40,538 bases of DNA from Alphaproteobacteria bacterium (GCA_012103295.1 WLXB01000018.1:1-40538); one strand, 5' to 3'; numbered from the stretch's first letter, positions 24,546-33,680 are shown. A program made the numbers and translations. Notes: a model not told the origin generated them from the letters alone.

Positions 24546-25727
24546 ATGCGGGATGACACAGCCGCATCGGCCCTGTCCGAAGACGAACTTGAAGCCATCC
24601 GCGATTCCGTACGCGCCCTCTGCCAGGATTTTCCCGGCGAATACTGGCGCGAGCTGGACGAAAAGCGGGAATATCCGACGGCCTTCGTCACCGCGATGAC
24701 CGAGGCCGGCTTTATGGCCGCGCTGATCCCGGAAGAATATGGCGGTTCAGGTCTTGGACTGACAGCAGCTTGCGCGATTCTGGAAGAGATCCATAAGAGC
24801 GGCTGCAATGCCGGTGCCATTCATGCACAGATGTACACTATGGGCACCGTGCTCAAACACGGCAGTGCGGAACAAAAACAAGCATGGTTACCGAAAGTCG
24901 CATCGGGTGAGATTCGCCTGCAGGCCTTTGGTGTGACCGAACCGACATCTGGCACAGACACATTGTCGCTGCAGACTACCGCCGTGAAAAAGGGCGACCA
25001 CTATGTCGTCAACGGCCAGAAAATCTGGACCAGCCGCGCCGAACATTCTGATTTTATGGTGCTCCTCGCGCGCACGACACCAAAAGACAAAGTTGAAAAG
25101 AAAGGCGATGGCCTGTCTGTGTTTATGGTCGACATGCGCGACGCCCTAAAAGACGGCATGACCATTCGTCCGATCCGGACCATGATGAATCATGCCACGA
25201 CCGAGGTATTCTTCGACGACGTTAAAATTCCTGCAGAAAACCTGATTGGTGAAGAAGGCAAAGGATTTCGCTACATCCTCGACGGTATGAATGCCGAACG
25301 CACATTGATCGCATCCGAGTGTATTGGCGATGCCCAATGGTTCATTAAAAAAGCCACGGACTACGCCAGTGAACGGAAAGTGTTTGGATCCCCGATCGGT
25401 AAAAACCAGGGTGTTCAGTTTCCCATCGCTCGCGCCTATGCGTCTTACCGCGCCGCTGCCCTGATGGTCAGCGAAGCGTCATCCAAATTCGATGCCGGTG
25501 AGAAATGCGCCGAGGAAGCCAACATCGGAAAAATGCTAGCGTCGGAAGCCTCGTGGGAAGCGGCGGAGATGTGTGTACAAACCTTTGGTGGATTTGCCTT
25601 CGCCGAAGAATATGACATTGAGCGTAAATTCCGTGAAACGCGGCTCTATCAAGTCGCGCCGGTCTCGACCAACCTGATCCTCGCTTACATCGGTCAGAAT
25701 GTCCTTGGCCTGCCGCGGTCTTATTAA
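24546..25727 (+). CDS. Acyl-CoA dehydrogenase
   Basis: This 393-residue FAD enzyme has FGVTEPTSGTDT (128-139) and QTFGGFAFAEEYDIER (345-360), the two acyl-CoA dehydrogenase signatures. At the site where MCAD-type enzymes have the catalytic Glu of YEGT, this protein reads Y368-Q369 followed by VAPVS. A glutamate at 251 (MNAERTL) sits where isovaleryl-CoA and long-chain enzymes carry theirs, so E251 is the likely base. I use ATG 24546 because GAGGAG is 7 bases upstream; a TTG at 24531 is in frame but poorer. The PaaK-like ligase gene follows 16 bases later; the pair probably activates and oxidises one acid. Confidence 0.93.
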   Translation: MRDDTAASALSEDELEAIRDSVRALCQDFPGEYWRELDEKREYPTAFVTAMTEAGFMAALIPEEYGGSGLGLTAACAILEEIHKSGCNAGAIHAQMYTMGTVLKHGSAEQKQAWLPKVASGEIRLQAFGVTEPTSGTDTLSLQTTAVKKGDHYVVNGQKIWTSRAEHSDFMVLLARTTPKDKVEKKGDGLSVFMVDMRDALKDGMTIRPIRTMMNHATTEVFFDDVKIPAENLIGEEGKGFRYILDGMNAERTLIASECIGDAQWFIKKATDYASERKVFGSPIGKNQGVQFPIARAYASYRAAALMVSEASSKFDAGEKCAEEANIGKMLASEASWEAAEMCVQTFGGFAFAEEYDIERKFRETRLYQVAPVSTNLILAYIGQNVLGLPRSY

Positions 25728-25743
25728 GGCTGAGTCTTTTCCT

Positions 25744-27138
25744 ATGGTAACGCGCCCGCCCTATTTCGCCGGTTTCGATATCGACCAAATGTTGACCGAT
25801 CACCCTATCGGCGATGATTTTTTGCCGACCTTTACGAAGATGAGTCGGGATGAACTTCACGCGGTACAACAAGAGCGGTTTTTAAAGTGTGTGAAGCGGG
25901 CCTGGGACGTCCCGTTTTATCAGCGTCATTGGGGTAACGTCGGCCTCGAGACCGGTGACGTCACCACCCTAGAAGACATCACAAAAATTCCGGTGTTCAG
26001 CAAATCAGACCTCATGGACTCCATCGCCAAGAAGCCACCCTTCGGTGACTTCGCTGGTACGGACTTCTCAGAGGAAGACCATATGCACGCTGTGATGCAC
26101 ACCACATCGGGCACAACCGGAACACCGCAAGTTTTGCTTTTCAGTCCCAAAACACGAGAAATGCAGAACCTTCTCGTGGCCCGGGCCTACCTCTTTCAAG
26201 GCATGAAGGGCTCTGACGTCGTCCACTCAATCTACGGACACGGTATGGTCAACGCTGGCCATTACATGCGCGAAGCGGTGATTCACTTCACCAACGCGAT
26301 TTTCTGCTCCGCCGGGACCGGGGTTGAAACACGCTCCGTTCAGCAGGTTCATATTATGAACCGCTTTAAGACGACGGTGATCGTTGGCTTCGTTGATTAC
26401 TTACGCAAGCTTGCAGCTGTCGCGGCTGAGGAAGGCCTGGAGCCTGGCAAAGACATTCCCATTCGCATGATCTCAGGTCACTTTGGCCGCGAGGATCGTG
26501 ATGAGATTTCGCGCCTGTGGGGAGGCGCTGAGACCTTCGACTGGTATGGCGTCGGCGATACAGGGACGATTTGTGCTGAGGGCCCAGATCACACCGGCAT
26601 GCATGTATGGGAAGATGCGCACTACATCGAAATCGCAGATGTCGATACTGGTGCGCCCCTCGACGACGGCGAGCAAGGCGATGTAATCGATACCGTCCTG
26701 TTCAAAGACGATCTCTACCCGATGATCCGCTTTAACACCCACGACGTGTCAGCCTTTCATACGGGTGCCAATGACACCGGCCTCGTGTTCAAACGCATGC
26801 AAGGCATCTTTGGCCGGTCCGACAACATGGTGAAGCTGCGCGGCATCAATGTATTTCCACACGGCATTGGCGGCGTGCTCTTGGAGCAGCCAGAGTTTAA
26901 TGGTGAATACTTCTGCCGCGCGGTGCGAGATGCCCAAGGCCGTGACGATATGATTGTCATGGCAGAAATCACGGCCGATCCGACTCCGGACCTGGAACAA
27001 GCCTTTAAGGCACTAATCAAGACCCGCATCGGCGTCGACATGCCCGTCGAGTTTCACAAGCCGGGTGAACTGACCAAATTTACTGAGATCGACAAGCGCC
27101 AAAAGGCCAAACGCCTCAGTGACGAACGATTTGGCTGA
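25744..27138 (+). CDS. Phenylacetate-CoA ligase-like adenylate-forming enzyme
   Basis: This 464-residue ANL-superfamily protein has the phosphate-binding loop TTSGTTGTP (120-128), FDWYGVGDTG (265-274) as the adenine/acyl motif and GRSDNMVKLRGINVFP (about 355-370) as the hinge. The N-terminal RAWDVPFYQRHW and overall length are those of the PaaK branch, which activates aryl or short acyl acids to CoA esters. I start it at ATG 25744, 16 bases after the dehydrogenase stop, since earlier codons are inside that gene. The substrate acid is not identifiable. Confidence 0.92.
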   Translation: MVTRPPYFAGFDIDQMLTDHPIGDDFLPTFTKMSRDELHAVQQERFLKCVKRAWDVPFYQRHWGNVGLETGDVTTLEDITKIPVFSKSDLMDSIAKKPPFGDFAGTDFSEEDHMHAVMHTTSGTTGTPQVLLFSPKTREMQNLLVARAYLFQGMKGSDVVHSIYGHGMVNAGHYMREAVIHFTNAIFCSAGTGVETRSVQQVHIMNRFKTTVIVGFVDYLRKLAAVAAEEGLEPGKDIPIRMISGHFGREDRDEISRLWGGAETFDWYGVGDTGTICAEGPDHTGMHVWEDAHYIEIADVDTGAPLDDGEQGDVIDTVLFKDDLYPMIRFNTHDVSAFHTGANDTGLVFKRMQGIFGRSDNMVKLRGINVFPHGIGGVLLEQPEFNGEYFCRAVRDAQGRDDMIVMAEITADPTPDLEQAFKALIKTRIGVDMPVEFHKPGELTKFTEIDKRQKAKRLSDERFG

Positions 27139-27148
27139 CCTATACCGC

Positions 27149-27172
27149 TCCTAACCATTGCACGCGTTAGGA
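27149..27172 (+). terminator. Hairpin after the CoA ligase gene, possible terminator
   Basis: TCCTAAC, a 10-base loop, then GTTAGGA form a perfect 7-base stem 11 bases past the ligase stop. No T-run follows, so intrinsic termination is unproven. A second small dyad, TCCCA-cgt-TGGGA, lies about 60 bases further on. This 129-base gap separates the acyl-CoA genes from the TPR gene. Confidence 0.35.
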
Positions 27173-27267
27173 CATGGAAAAATTAGCGCCATTTGCGCGA
27201 TAATCACCATACATAGTACTATCCCACGTTGGGACGGGGACCTTTGATCGGCTAGAGAGTTTGATCC

Positions 27268-28629
27268 ATGGCATCCATGAAAGACGTTGTTGCTCATGCG
27301 ATGGCGCTTCACCAGAAGGGTGATGAGGATGGCGCTGCAGCGGTGTTCGAGAAACTTCTTAAGGCCGTGCCGGACGAGCCGCTCGCGTTAGAATATCTTG
27401 GCATGCGTGCCGGTAAGAAAGGCGATTATCAAACCGCCATCTCACTGTTCCGCCAAGCTGTCACCCAAGAAAAATGTCGGCCCGCTGTCCGCTTGCAATT
27501 GGCCCACGCCATCCGCGATAGCGGACAACTAACGGACTCCGTCGACACCTATCGCCTTTACGTGACAGAAACCTCTGACCCTGCTGGCGCGGTCGCCCTT
27601 GCGGAGGTTCTGTTTGAGCTAGACCGTGAGCAAGACGCCGAGTCCATTTTACGCCAGGCGATAGAATGGAAGCCCGATCATCTCAAAGCTCTTTGTCTCT
27701 TAGCCCGAGCCTGTGATGCGATGGAGAAACGCGCCGACGCGGAAGAATTTCGAAACACTGCACTTGAATCTGAGGAAAGCACGAAGCTTGCGTCTCTGAT
27801 GAAAGCGACAGTGCATCTCGACCTTGGCAATCTGGACGAAGCCTTCTCGCTAGTGCCCGAAGGCGTCAATAGTCTGCATGGCGATGCGTTTGATGCAGCG
27901 TGCGCCGCATTGGATCTTTCGTCTCTGCCCGAGCCACAAGGCAACCTGCCGTCGGCTATGGGCGTGCCGCTGATCGTCGCCTCAGGCGATCCGGCTTTTG
28001 TTCAGCGCTACGGCCCAGATTTGATTCGCTCCGTTGGCACCAACTCGCCCAGCACAGATGTTCATATCCATGTGGTTGTACCAAATAACGATCAGCCGCC
28101 TGCCCTGCCCGGTGACTTGCCAGCCCATAGCCTCAGTTGGGAGAATGACCCTGCAGCAAACCGTGTATCATTTTCCACTCGCCGCTTCGTCCGCGCTGCT
28201 GCGCTGATGCGGACGCTGGATCGACCCCTTGTCCTTATAGATATCGATTCATTGGTGAAAAAAGACGTAGCGGCTGAAAAATCCAAACTGGCGGAGTTCG
28301 ATGTCGCGATGCGCTATCGCGCCGAAGAAATAGTGTTAAACCAGCGCGTTTGTGCTGGCTTCCTAGCCCTGACACCGACTCCAGCCGCACAATCCTTTAT
28401 CGAGGCTGTTGCCGCATACATCTTACACTTTGAAGCTGCAGGTACTGCGGTTTGGTCGTTAGACCAGATGGCGTTGCTCGCAGCGCGCTGTCGTTTCATC
28501 GGGGAGGATGCCGATCCATTGGTCCGGATTGCGGACGTTCCGGAGCGGTTTCTCGATTGGCGGCGCCATTCTGCCGACAGTGTGCTATGGACAACGAAAG
28601 GTGCCGGAAAGGCGCTACCAAAGAAGTAA
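27268..28629 (+). CDS. TPR protein fused to a glycosyltransferase-like domain
   Basis: This is a 453-residue soluble protein. Residues 1-200 are tandem tetratricopeptide units (AMALHQKGDEDGAAAVFEKL, GDYQTAISLFRQAV, ELDREQDAESILRQAIEW). Residues about 232-440 look like a GT-A nucleotide-sugar fold: VPLIVASGDPAFVQRYG, DVHIHVVVPN, RPLVLIDIDSLVKKD with a DID (325-327) in the place of the metal-binding DxD, then FDVAMRYR and LNQRVCAGFLAL. TPR-containing glycosyltransferases exist, but I cannot name this combination. No signal peptide. The role may be glycan or glycoprotein modification; the sugar is unknown. Confidence 0.78.
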   Translation: MASMKDVVAHAMALHQKGDEDGAAAVFEKLLKAVPDEPLALEYLGMRAGKKGDYQTAISLFRQAVTQEKCRPAVRLQLAHAIRDSGQLTDSVDTYRLYVTETSDPAGAVALAEVLFELDREQDAESILRQAIEWKPDHLKALCLLARACDAMEKRADAEEFRNTALESEESTKLASLMKATVHLDLGNLDEAFSLVPEGVNSLHGDAFDAACAALDLSSLPEPQGNLPSAMGVPLIVASGDPAFVQRYGPDLIRSVGTNSPSTDVHIHVVVPNNDQPPALPGDLPAHSLSWENDPAANRVSFSTRRFVRAAALMRTLDRPLVLIDIDSLVKKDVAAEKSKLAEFDVAMRYRAEEIVLNQRVCAGFLALTPTPAAQSFIEAVAAYILHFEAAGTAVWSLDQMALLAARCRFIGEDADPLVRIADVPERFLDWRRHSADSVLWTTKGAGKALPKK

Positions 28630-28641
28630 ACGGGTTGCTCC

Positions 28642-30018
28642 ATGACCACAGATATTGTTGCCCTCGGCGTTGCCGGGCTAGCGCATGCGCTTGATGCTGG
28701 CGAAACCACATCCGCTGCCGCCACGGACACCTACCTCAACCGCATCAACGCCCAAAACGAAACCCTCAATGCGTACATCACGGTCATGGCCGACGATGCT
28801 CGACGCGATGCCGAGGTATCGGACAATCGGCGAGCCGAAGGCAAAGCGCTAAGCCCACTCGACGGGATTCCCATTGCGTTGAAAGACAACATCGATGTCG
28901 CTGGTGTTCCGACCACCGGTGGTATCGAAGCCTACCGTCGCAGCGTTCCTGAACACGATGCCGATGTGGTCCGGCGCCTTCGGGACGCGGGCGCCGTCAT
29001 CCTCGGCAAGCTCAATATGCATGAAGCCGCCCACGGCGCGACGACGGCCAACGAGGCATACGGCTATTGTCAAAATCCACATCAACCCGGCTATACGCCC
29101 GGTGGATCATCGGGTGGATCGGGCGCAGCCTTGGCAGCCGGTTTATGTGCGGGTGCCCTTGGCACCGATACGCTCGGGTCTGTGCGCATCCCCGCCTCGT
29201 TTTGCGGCGTCGCCGGACTTAAGGCGACCTACGGCTTGGTCAGCACCCGGGGCGTTATGCCGTTGTCCTACGCTTTAGATCACGTCGGGCCCATGGCTCG
29301 ATCCTGTGAAGATTTAACGCTGATGCTTTCAGCCATGGCCGGGTTCGACGCGGATGATCCGGCTGGTCGGCATGGCCCAACGGATTTCTCCGCCGCTCAG
29401 AATACGTCACCGTCGCTAGACGGAGTCACCCTTGGATACTTTAGCGATCTTAACAAAATTAACGGTGATACCGTCGACCCAGCGGTATCGGTTGCCTATG
29501 CCAAATCTATCGATCGCTTGCGAGAGCTCGGCGCAACCTTAGAGCCGGCTGTCTGGGATGGATACGACCCGGCGGTGGTTCGCCCCAAGGCTCTGCTCCT
29601 GATCGAAGCTGACCTTGCCAACATCCACGCCGACGCATTGGACAGTAATCCCGAAGGGTTCACAGAAGCGTTCCGCGCAGGAATCGATTACGGTCTCGCT
29701 CAATCAGCGCCAAAAGTCGCCAAAGCGATACGGCTCATTGAGCAGGTCAGACCCGTCGCCCGGCGGTTGTTCGCCACCGTCGACGCCTTGGTCACACCGA
29801 CAACGCCAGTTCCCGCGTTTTCCTTCGAAGCGGCAATGCCAAAAACCATCACCACCTTCACCGCCTTCGCCAACTATGCCGGCTGCCCGGCGCTGTCTAT
29901 CCCAATGGGGAAGACCGAAGACGGCCTTCCCCTGGGTCTACAGATTGTCACACCGAAACGCGAAGAAGCGACGGCGTTGCGTATAGGATCGGTGTTTGAG
30001 AGCGGACCGACAGGTTAG
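28642..30018 (+). CDS. Amidase-signature family hydrolase
   Basis: This 458-residue enzyme of the Ser-cisSer-Lys class has K81 in IALKDNIDV, the cis-serine within PGGSSGGSGAALA and the nucleophile S180 in GTDTLGSVRIPA. The usual Gly before Gly-Ser is Leu here (GTDTLGS), a small deviation. Despite resemblance to GatA there are no gatB/gatC neighbours, so a catabolic or detoxifying amide hydrolase is likelier than the tRNA amidotransferase subunit. ATG 28642 lies 12 bases after the TPR gene stop. It ends in a 4-base interlock with the convergent small gene. Confidence 0.92.
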   Translation: MTTDIVALGVAGLAHALDAGETTSAAATDTYLNRINAQNETLNAYITVMADDARRDAEVSDNRRAEGKALSPLDGIPIALKDNIDVAGVPTTGGIEAYRRSVPEHDADVVRRLRDAGAVILGKLNMHEAAHGATTANEAYGYCQNPHQPGYTPGGSSGGSGAALAAGLCAGALGTDTLGSVRIPASFCGVAGLKATYGLVSTRGVMPLSYALDHVGPMARSCEDLTLMLSAMAGFDADDPAGRHGPTDFSAAQNTSPSLDGVTLGYFSDLNKINGDTVDPAVSVAYAKSIDRLRELGATLEPAVWDGYDPAVVRPKALLLIEADLANIHADALDSNPEGFTEAFRAGIDYGLAQSAPKVAKAIRLIEQVRPVARRLFATVDALVTPTTPVPAFSFEAAMPKTITTFTAFANYAGCPALSIPMGKTEDGLPLGLQIVTPKREEATALRIGSVFESGPTG

Positions 30019-30290
30019 TCCGCGCGGTAGCACGCGGCGCTAACGCGACCGAGAAACAAATCAGCAAACACCTCTGGGTTCGGAATGTCCCCAGACTTGC
30101 GGATTTCCTCTGTAACAAACTGTTTGATCACGTCAGGCTCCATAACGTCTTCGACTTGCCGCACAACGCCAGAACGGGCTGCCTGACAGGAGGCCTCCGA
30201 GCCAAAGCCGATGGTCTGCAAGGTCAGCGCGTCTACGCCCTTTTCATCACTACCCGGCGCCAACGCCGCAACGATTAAAATCCACTTCAT
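30015..30290 (-). CDS. Small exported protein, unknown function
   Basis: This 91-residue protein has a short hydrophobic start (MKWILIVAALAPG) that may be a weak signal or anchor. Two cysteines lie at about 35 and 87 and could pair in the periplasm. AAGGAG sits 8 bases before the ATG, a strong ribosome site. The stop overlaps the amidase stop in TTAG (30015-30018). The family is not recognised. Confidence 0.65.
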   Translation of the reverse strand: MKWILIVAALAPGSDEKGVDALTLQTIGFGSEASCQAARSGVVRQVEDVMEPDVIKQFVTEEIRKSGDIPNPEVFADLFLGRVSAACYRAD

Positions 30291-30405
30291 GAGGTCATTC
30301 TCCTTGGTTATGTCCCGCTCTTACACGGCCCCGATACTCAAGAGATGCACGGGCATCGTCAATTGGATGCAATAAAATACGACTTGTGGAGAGAATCCTG
30401 AAACT

Positions 30406-31824
30406 CTATCGCCTATCCATCAAATTGACCGGCGTGTTTTGGAAGTCGAGCGGCGCTGCATAGGTACAGCCCGCCCCCGTATGGATCTGAAGGGACACCG
30501 CAGAAAGATCGGTGTCTGCCGGAACATCAGCCCAGAATGTCGAGGCCGGTTCCGTCCGAGTCGAATTGGCCCGGTCATAAACACGAGGGGCGTCTCCGGC
30601 TAGGACATCACGCTGATACACAGCGCTCTGGCCGGCAGGCCAATGCACGACAGCGCTGGACGCACGTTCCTCTCCGGTCCCGCCAGAATAGGAAACCGTT
30701 CCGACCAAGCGCAAGTGAGACTCCGTACCAAAATCGAACCGTATGGGCTGAGGCACGACAGCTTTTATTTGACCGACTTCGCAAGGCTGGCCGAGCGAGG
30801 TTGGTGACGCCGGGCGAACGCCCGTTCGATCTGCAATGCGCGCTTCTAGGACGGTCGCAACTTCGTCTGCGTAGACATCCGTCAACGGATCGCCGGGATG
30901 GCCATCACCCGGATTAGACCACAGCTCCCGATACAGCGGCGGCGTTCCGGCCTCGGTAAGCCGCTCCACAACCGCCGGAAGCAAATCAATAACCGGTAGA
31001 CCAACCTCGTCGAGCAAGGCTTTGAGAGCTCGGTATTTAGGTTCGAAGAACGCCGCGTCAGGACGATGGGGTGTTAGAACAAATGTGATACGCACATCAT
31101 TCTCTATAGAGAACGCGCGCAGCTCGGTTAGAACGGAGCGGTAGGCCTCTAAATTTTCGTCAGTCCACAAGGCCGCTTCCCAGGCACCGTAGCTTGCACC
31201 GGGATCAATCACACGTTGATAAACTGCCTGCAGATGAGCAGACAGAAACGCATCGGCCAAGGGAAAACGTTTCATCACAAATCTTGGAGGAATTTGAATC
31301 GTTGGCGCTTGTCTCTGCTTGATATTGCCCATATCGGGATCGTTGGTGACAAAGCCGATCAATACTTCATCAATACCGAGACCCCCATGGTCTCGCTTGA
31401 GCGCCTTCAAAAAGGTGAGTTGATCAAGCGTTGACCAGCCGTTGATTCCCCAGGACTGCACGGCGATGGCTAAATCGGCCCCATTCAACTTACGCTGCAG
31501 CTTATGAGGCCAGGGCTGACCGGGAAGCAGACCATCGCCCCAAACAAACGAGTCACTCAGTACCGCAACTCTATAGTCGGTTTCGCCTGACCCAAGCCCG
31601 GCATGAATGAGATCCGTAAACGCAAAGGGATGAAGCGCGGCAAAAGCGCCGCTGATTTTATCGATCTCTACGTCCCGTGCCGCATCCTCCGGCGCAATCC
31701 ACGGTACGCCGCCCGATTTTAAAGCCCCCCCTCGCAATACAAATTCCAACGCCACAACACCAAACCCACCGGCGACAGCAAGAGAGAGTAATAAGACACA
31801 GACATTGGTGATGACGCTTTTCAC
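30406..31824 (-). CDS. Membrane-anchored SGNH/GDSL-like hydrolase
   Basis: This 472-residue protein has an N-terminal transmembrane segment (about 8-29) and an extracytoplasmic SGNH-like domain. VLSDSFVWGDG supplies the nucleophile S92 (block I, as in GDSF-type variants), WGINGWST gives the block II glycine, VTNDP gives N161 and DGHPGD gives D307/H309. From about 340 a beta-rich C-terminal domain follows, including two cysteines that could bridge. The fold is used by esterases and O-acetyl transfer or removal enzymes on glycans (AlgX/AlgJ-type). GTG start overlaps the VOC gene stop (GTGA), so it is the last gene of that operon. Confidence 0.82.
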   Translation of the reverse strand: MKSVITNVCVLLLSLAVAGGFGVVALEFVLRGGALKSGGVPWIAPEDAARDVEIDKISGAFAALHPFAFTDLIHAGLGSGETDYRVAVLSDSFVWGDGLLPGQPWPHKLQRKLNGADLAIAVQSWGINGWSTLDQLTFLKALKRDHGGLGIDEVLIGFVTNDPDMGNIKQRQAPTIQIPPRFVMKRFPLADAFLSAHLQAVYQRVIDPGASYGAWEAALWTDENLEAYRSVLTELRAFSIENDVRITFVLTPHRPDAAFFEPKYRALKALLDEVGLPVIDLLPAVVERLTEAGTPPLYRELWSNPGDGHPGDPLTDVYADEVATVLEARIADRTGVRPASPTSLGQPCEVGQIKAVVPQPIRFDFGTESHLRLVGTVSYSGGTGEERASSAVVHWPAGQSAVYQRDVLAGDAPRVYDRANSTRTEPASTFWADVPADTDLSAVSLQIHTGAGCTYAAPLDFQNTPVNLMDRR

Positions 31825-32213
31825 GCCGGTACCGCCTTTGGATACTCAACCAACGTCAGAACGTTGCCGTCGGGGTCGAGAAAGTGGGCCAAGGTGCCGC
31901 CCCAGGCCTGCTTCTGCGCTGGTCCAAGAAACTGCACACTCTTGCCGGTGAGCACTCCCACCGCCGCTAAACAGTCCTCCACCGCAAAAGATAACGCGGT
32001 AAAGCGACCTATCATTTCAGCAGCATCGGGGTCCGCTGGATTCGCCCGCTCAACAATGAAGTCGATATCTTTGGGTGTGAACACGGCAGACTCTGGTGTC
32101 TGACCCGACAAGGGCAAGCCGAGCGTGTCACGGTAGAACCGCACCGCCTTATCTATATTCGCGACGAACACCCGCGCCGCAGCAACCTTTTTTATCAGTG
32201 GCGCTTCAGTCAT
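31821..32213 (-). CDS. VOC-family (glyoxalase/dioxygenase-like) protein
   Basis: This 130-residue protein has two beta-alpha-beta-beta-beta units of the vicinal oxygen chelate fold: ARVFVANIDKAVRFYRDTLG opens the first and ALSFAVEDCLAAVGVL the second, ending in AHFLDPDGNVLTLVEY with the usual glutamate ligand. Members include glyoxalases, bleomycin-binding proteins and dioxygenases. ATG 32213 overlaps the stop of the upstream TRAP binding protein by 8 bases (ATGACTGA), so they are coupled; this could mean the enzyme acts on the imported compound (inference). Confidence 0.88.
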   Translation of the reverse strand: MTEAPLIKKVAAARVFVANIDKAVRFYRDTLGLPLSGQTPESAVFTPKDIDFIVERANPADPDAAEMIGRFTALSFAVEDCLAAVGVLTGKSVQFLGPAQKQAWGGTLAHFLDPDGNVLTLVEYPKAVPA

Positions 32214-33219
32214 TCGCCCGAGCATCTTGGTCGCGGCGCGCTCTAAATTCGGCTTTCGCCGCTAACACTTGCGCATAGATCACATCGGCATCACCGCCGA
32301 TGTCACGCAGGATCGCCGGATGCACGGCTTGCGCAGCGGCAATCCATCGCGCCTGTTGATCTGGCGTCAGGTCGTAGACGAATGCGCCGTCTGCACGAAG
32401 CCCGGCAATTTTCTTTTCCGTATCTGCGCGCACACCCGCGCGCTGACTCGGGAAAACTTTGAAGGCTTTGTCGAGCACCGCGTTTTGCGCGGGCGTCGCC
32501 GTGTCGAGCCACGTCTTTGAGGCCATGATCACCGTGCTCTCATAGTGATGGCCGGTGAGCGTGTAATGCGGCGCATGGTCTTTGAATGCGTTGACGTACC
32601 AGGGCAGGCTAGAGGCCCCGCCCTCGACCAAACCAGTTTGAAGAGCCGGCACAACATCACCAATGCCGAGAAAAACCGTATCAACACCGAGAGACTGAAA
32701 AAACACCGCAACCGACGGTGTTGACGGTGTGCGCAATTTCTCACCGCTGACAAGCGCCGGGTCTGGGTAACCCTTGGGGCCGTAGAATCCAGTCCAGCCC
32801 GCTTCGGACCAGCCGAGGAAGGCAATGCCGATCTCCTCTAGGTATGGCTTAATAATGTCTCCGGCACAGCAATCATAAAAATAGTCCGCCTCTTCCATAC
32901 TTTCGAACAGATAGGGCAGTGAAAGCACCGCCGCTTCTGGGATGGTCGATGACAAACCCCACAATGACGACGACGCTATCTGCACCCGGTCCCGGCGCAG
33001 GCTGTTGACCATGGCCTCTTCGTTACCCAGTTCGCCGTAGATGTAATACTCGAAATCAACTTCTGGGCTGCCCATCAACACTCTTTTGCGGAACTGCCAG
33101 TGCTCATCCCAGACTGAGCCCTTTGGCACACTGCCCGCCGCTCGTCCGGTCAACGGATCCGCTGCCGACGCTGGTGTGGCCAGGGCCAAGCAAAAAAGTG
33201 TGATCAATAAACGGCTCAT
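32206..33219 (-). CDS. TRAP transporter solute-binding protein (DctP family), orphan copy 3
   Basis: This 337-residue exported protein has a signal peptide ending at ASAAD and a good GAGGAA site. DctP features are YGELGNEEAM, LSLPYLFESMEEADYFYD, WSEAGWTGFYG, R163 in KLRTPS (ligand arginine) and VPALQTGLVEGGASS. A Cys-Cys pair in YDCCAGD is unusual among the four copies. It is closest in pattern to the copy at 12316. There is no permease gene nearby; it sits between a YciI-like gene and a VOC gene with which its stop overlaps. Confidence 0.9.
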   Translation of the reverse strand: MSRLLITLFCLALATPASAADPLTGRAAGSVPKGSVWDEHWQFRKRVLMGSPEVDFEYYIYGELGNEEAMVNSLRRDRVQIASSSLWGLSSTIPEAAVLSLPYLFESMEEADYFYDCCAGDIIKPYLEEIGIAFLGWSEAGWTGFYGPKGYPDPALVSGEKLRTPSTPSVAVFFQSLGVDTVFLGIGDVVPALQTGLVEGGASSLPWYVNAFKDHAPHYTLTGHHYESTVIMASKTWLDTATPAQNAVLDKAFKVFPSQRAGVRADTEKKIAGLRADGAFVYDLTPDQQARWIAAAQAVHPAILRDIGGDADVIYAQVLAAKAEFRARRDQDARAND

Positions 33220-33252
33220 AACATTTCCTCTACTGAGCGACCGAATCGCCTC

Positions 33253-33561
33253 TTATAAACATGTGACACGCATACTCGCATAGGGATTCGTCGCAATCTG
33301 TTGTGGCATGAGAGTGACAGCAGAATGAACGCCTGCCGTCCAGAACGGATCACTATGGCAAAGCGCTTCCGCTGCGCGACGATCCTTGGCCTCGACATAC
33401 CACAGGCCGCCAACGGGATTGCCGAAGTCATCGCGCCGCAGCGGCCCGGAGGTCAGAATTTGCGTTCTGTTCGCAGCGATAAAGGCGTCATGCGCCTCTT
33501 GGTTGGCGCGACGCAGATGAAGGCCCGAAGGCCGGTCTTCGAATCGGGCGATGAACAACAT
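33253..33561 (-). CDS. YciI-like family protein
   Basis: This 102-residue ferredoxin-like protein of the YCII group has MLFIARFEDRPSG, RRANQEAHDAFIAAN with the conserved His, GPLRRDDFGNPVGGLWYVEA and a DPFWTAGVH motif, the expected order. The pattern suggests a small enzyme or binding subunit; no activity is known for this branch. AGGGAAG precedes the ATG at 33561. The TRAP binding protein gene follows 33 bases later, so it opens the leftward operon that ends with the SGNH gene. Confidence 0.88.
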   Translation of the reverse strand: MLFIARFEDRPSGLHLRRANQEAHDAFIAANRTQILTSGPLRRDDFGNPVGGLWYVEAKDRRAAEALCHSDPFWTAGVHSAVTLMPQQIATNPYASMRVTCL

Positions 33562-33680
33562 AGATGACTTCCCTTTACGCCGTATTTTCTGGCATCAAGC
33601 GGCGTGGACAACGATAACGGCCAGCGTATGATGGCGGCCACAACCAATCAACAAAAGCGCTCAACCGTGCGGGGGACCTC

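Noticed and set aside
27256-27267. AGAGTTTGATCC, identical to the start of the 16S rRNA 27F site
   Set aside because: Only 12 bases match; the following bases depart from 16S and a good protein-coding gene starts there, so it is coincidence.
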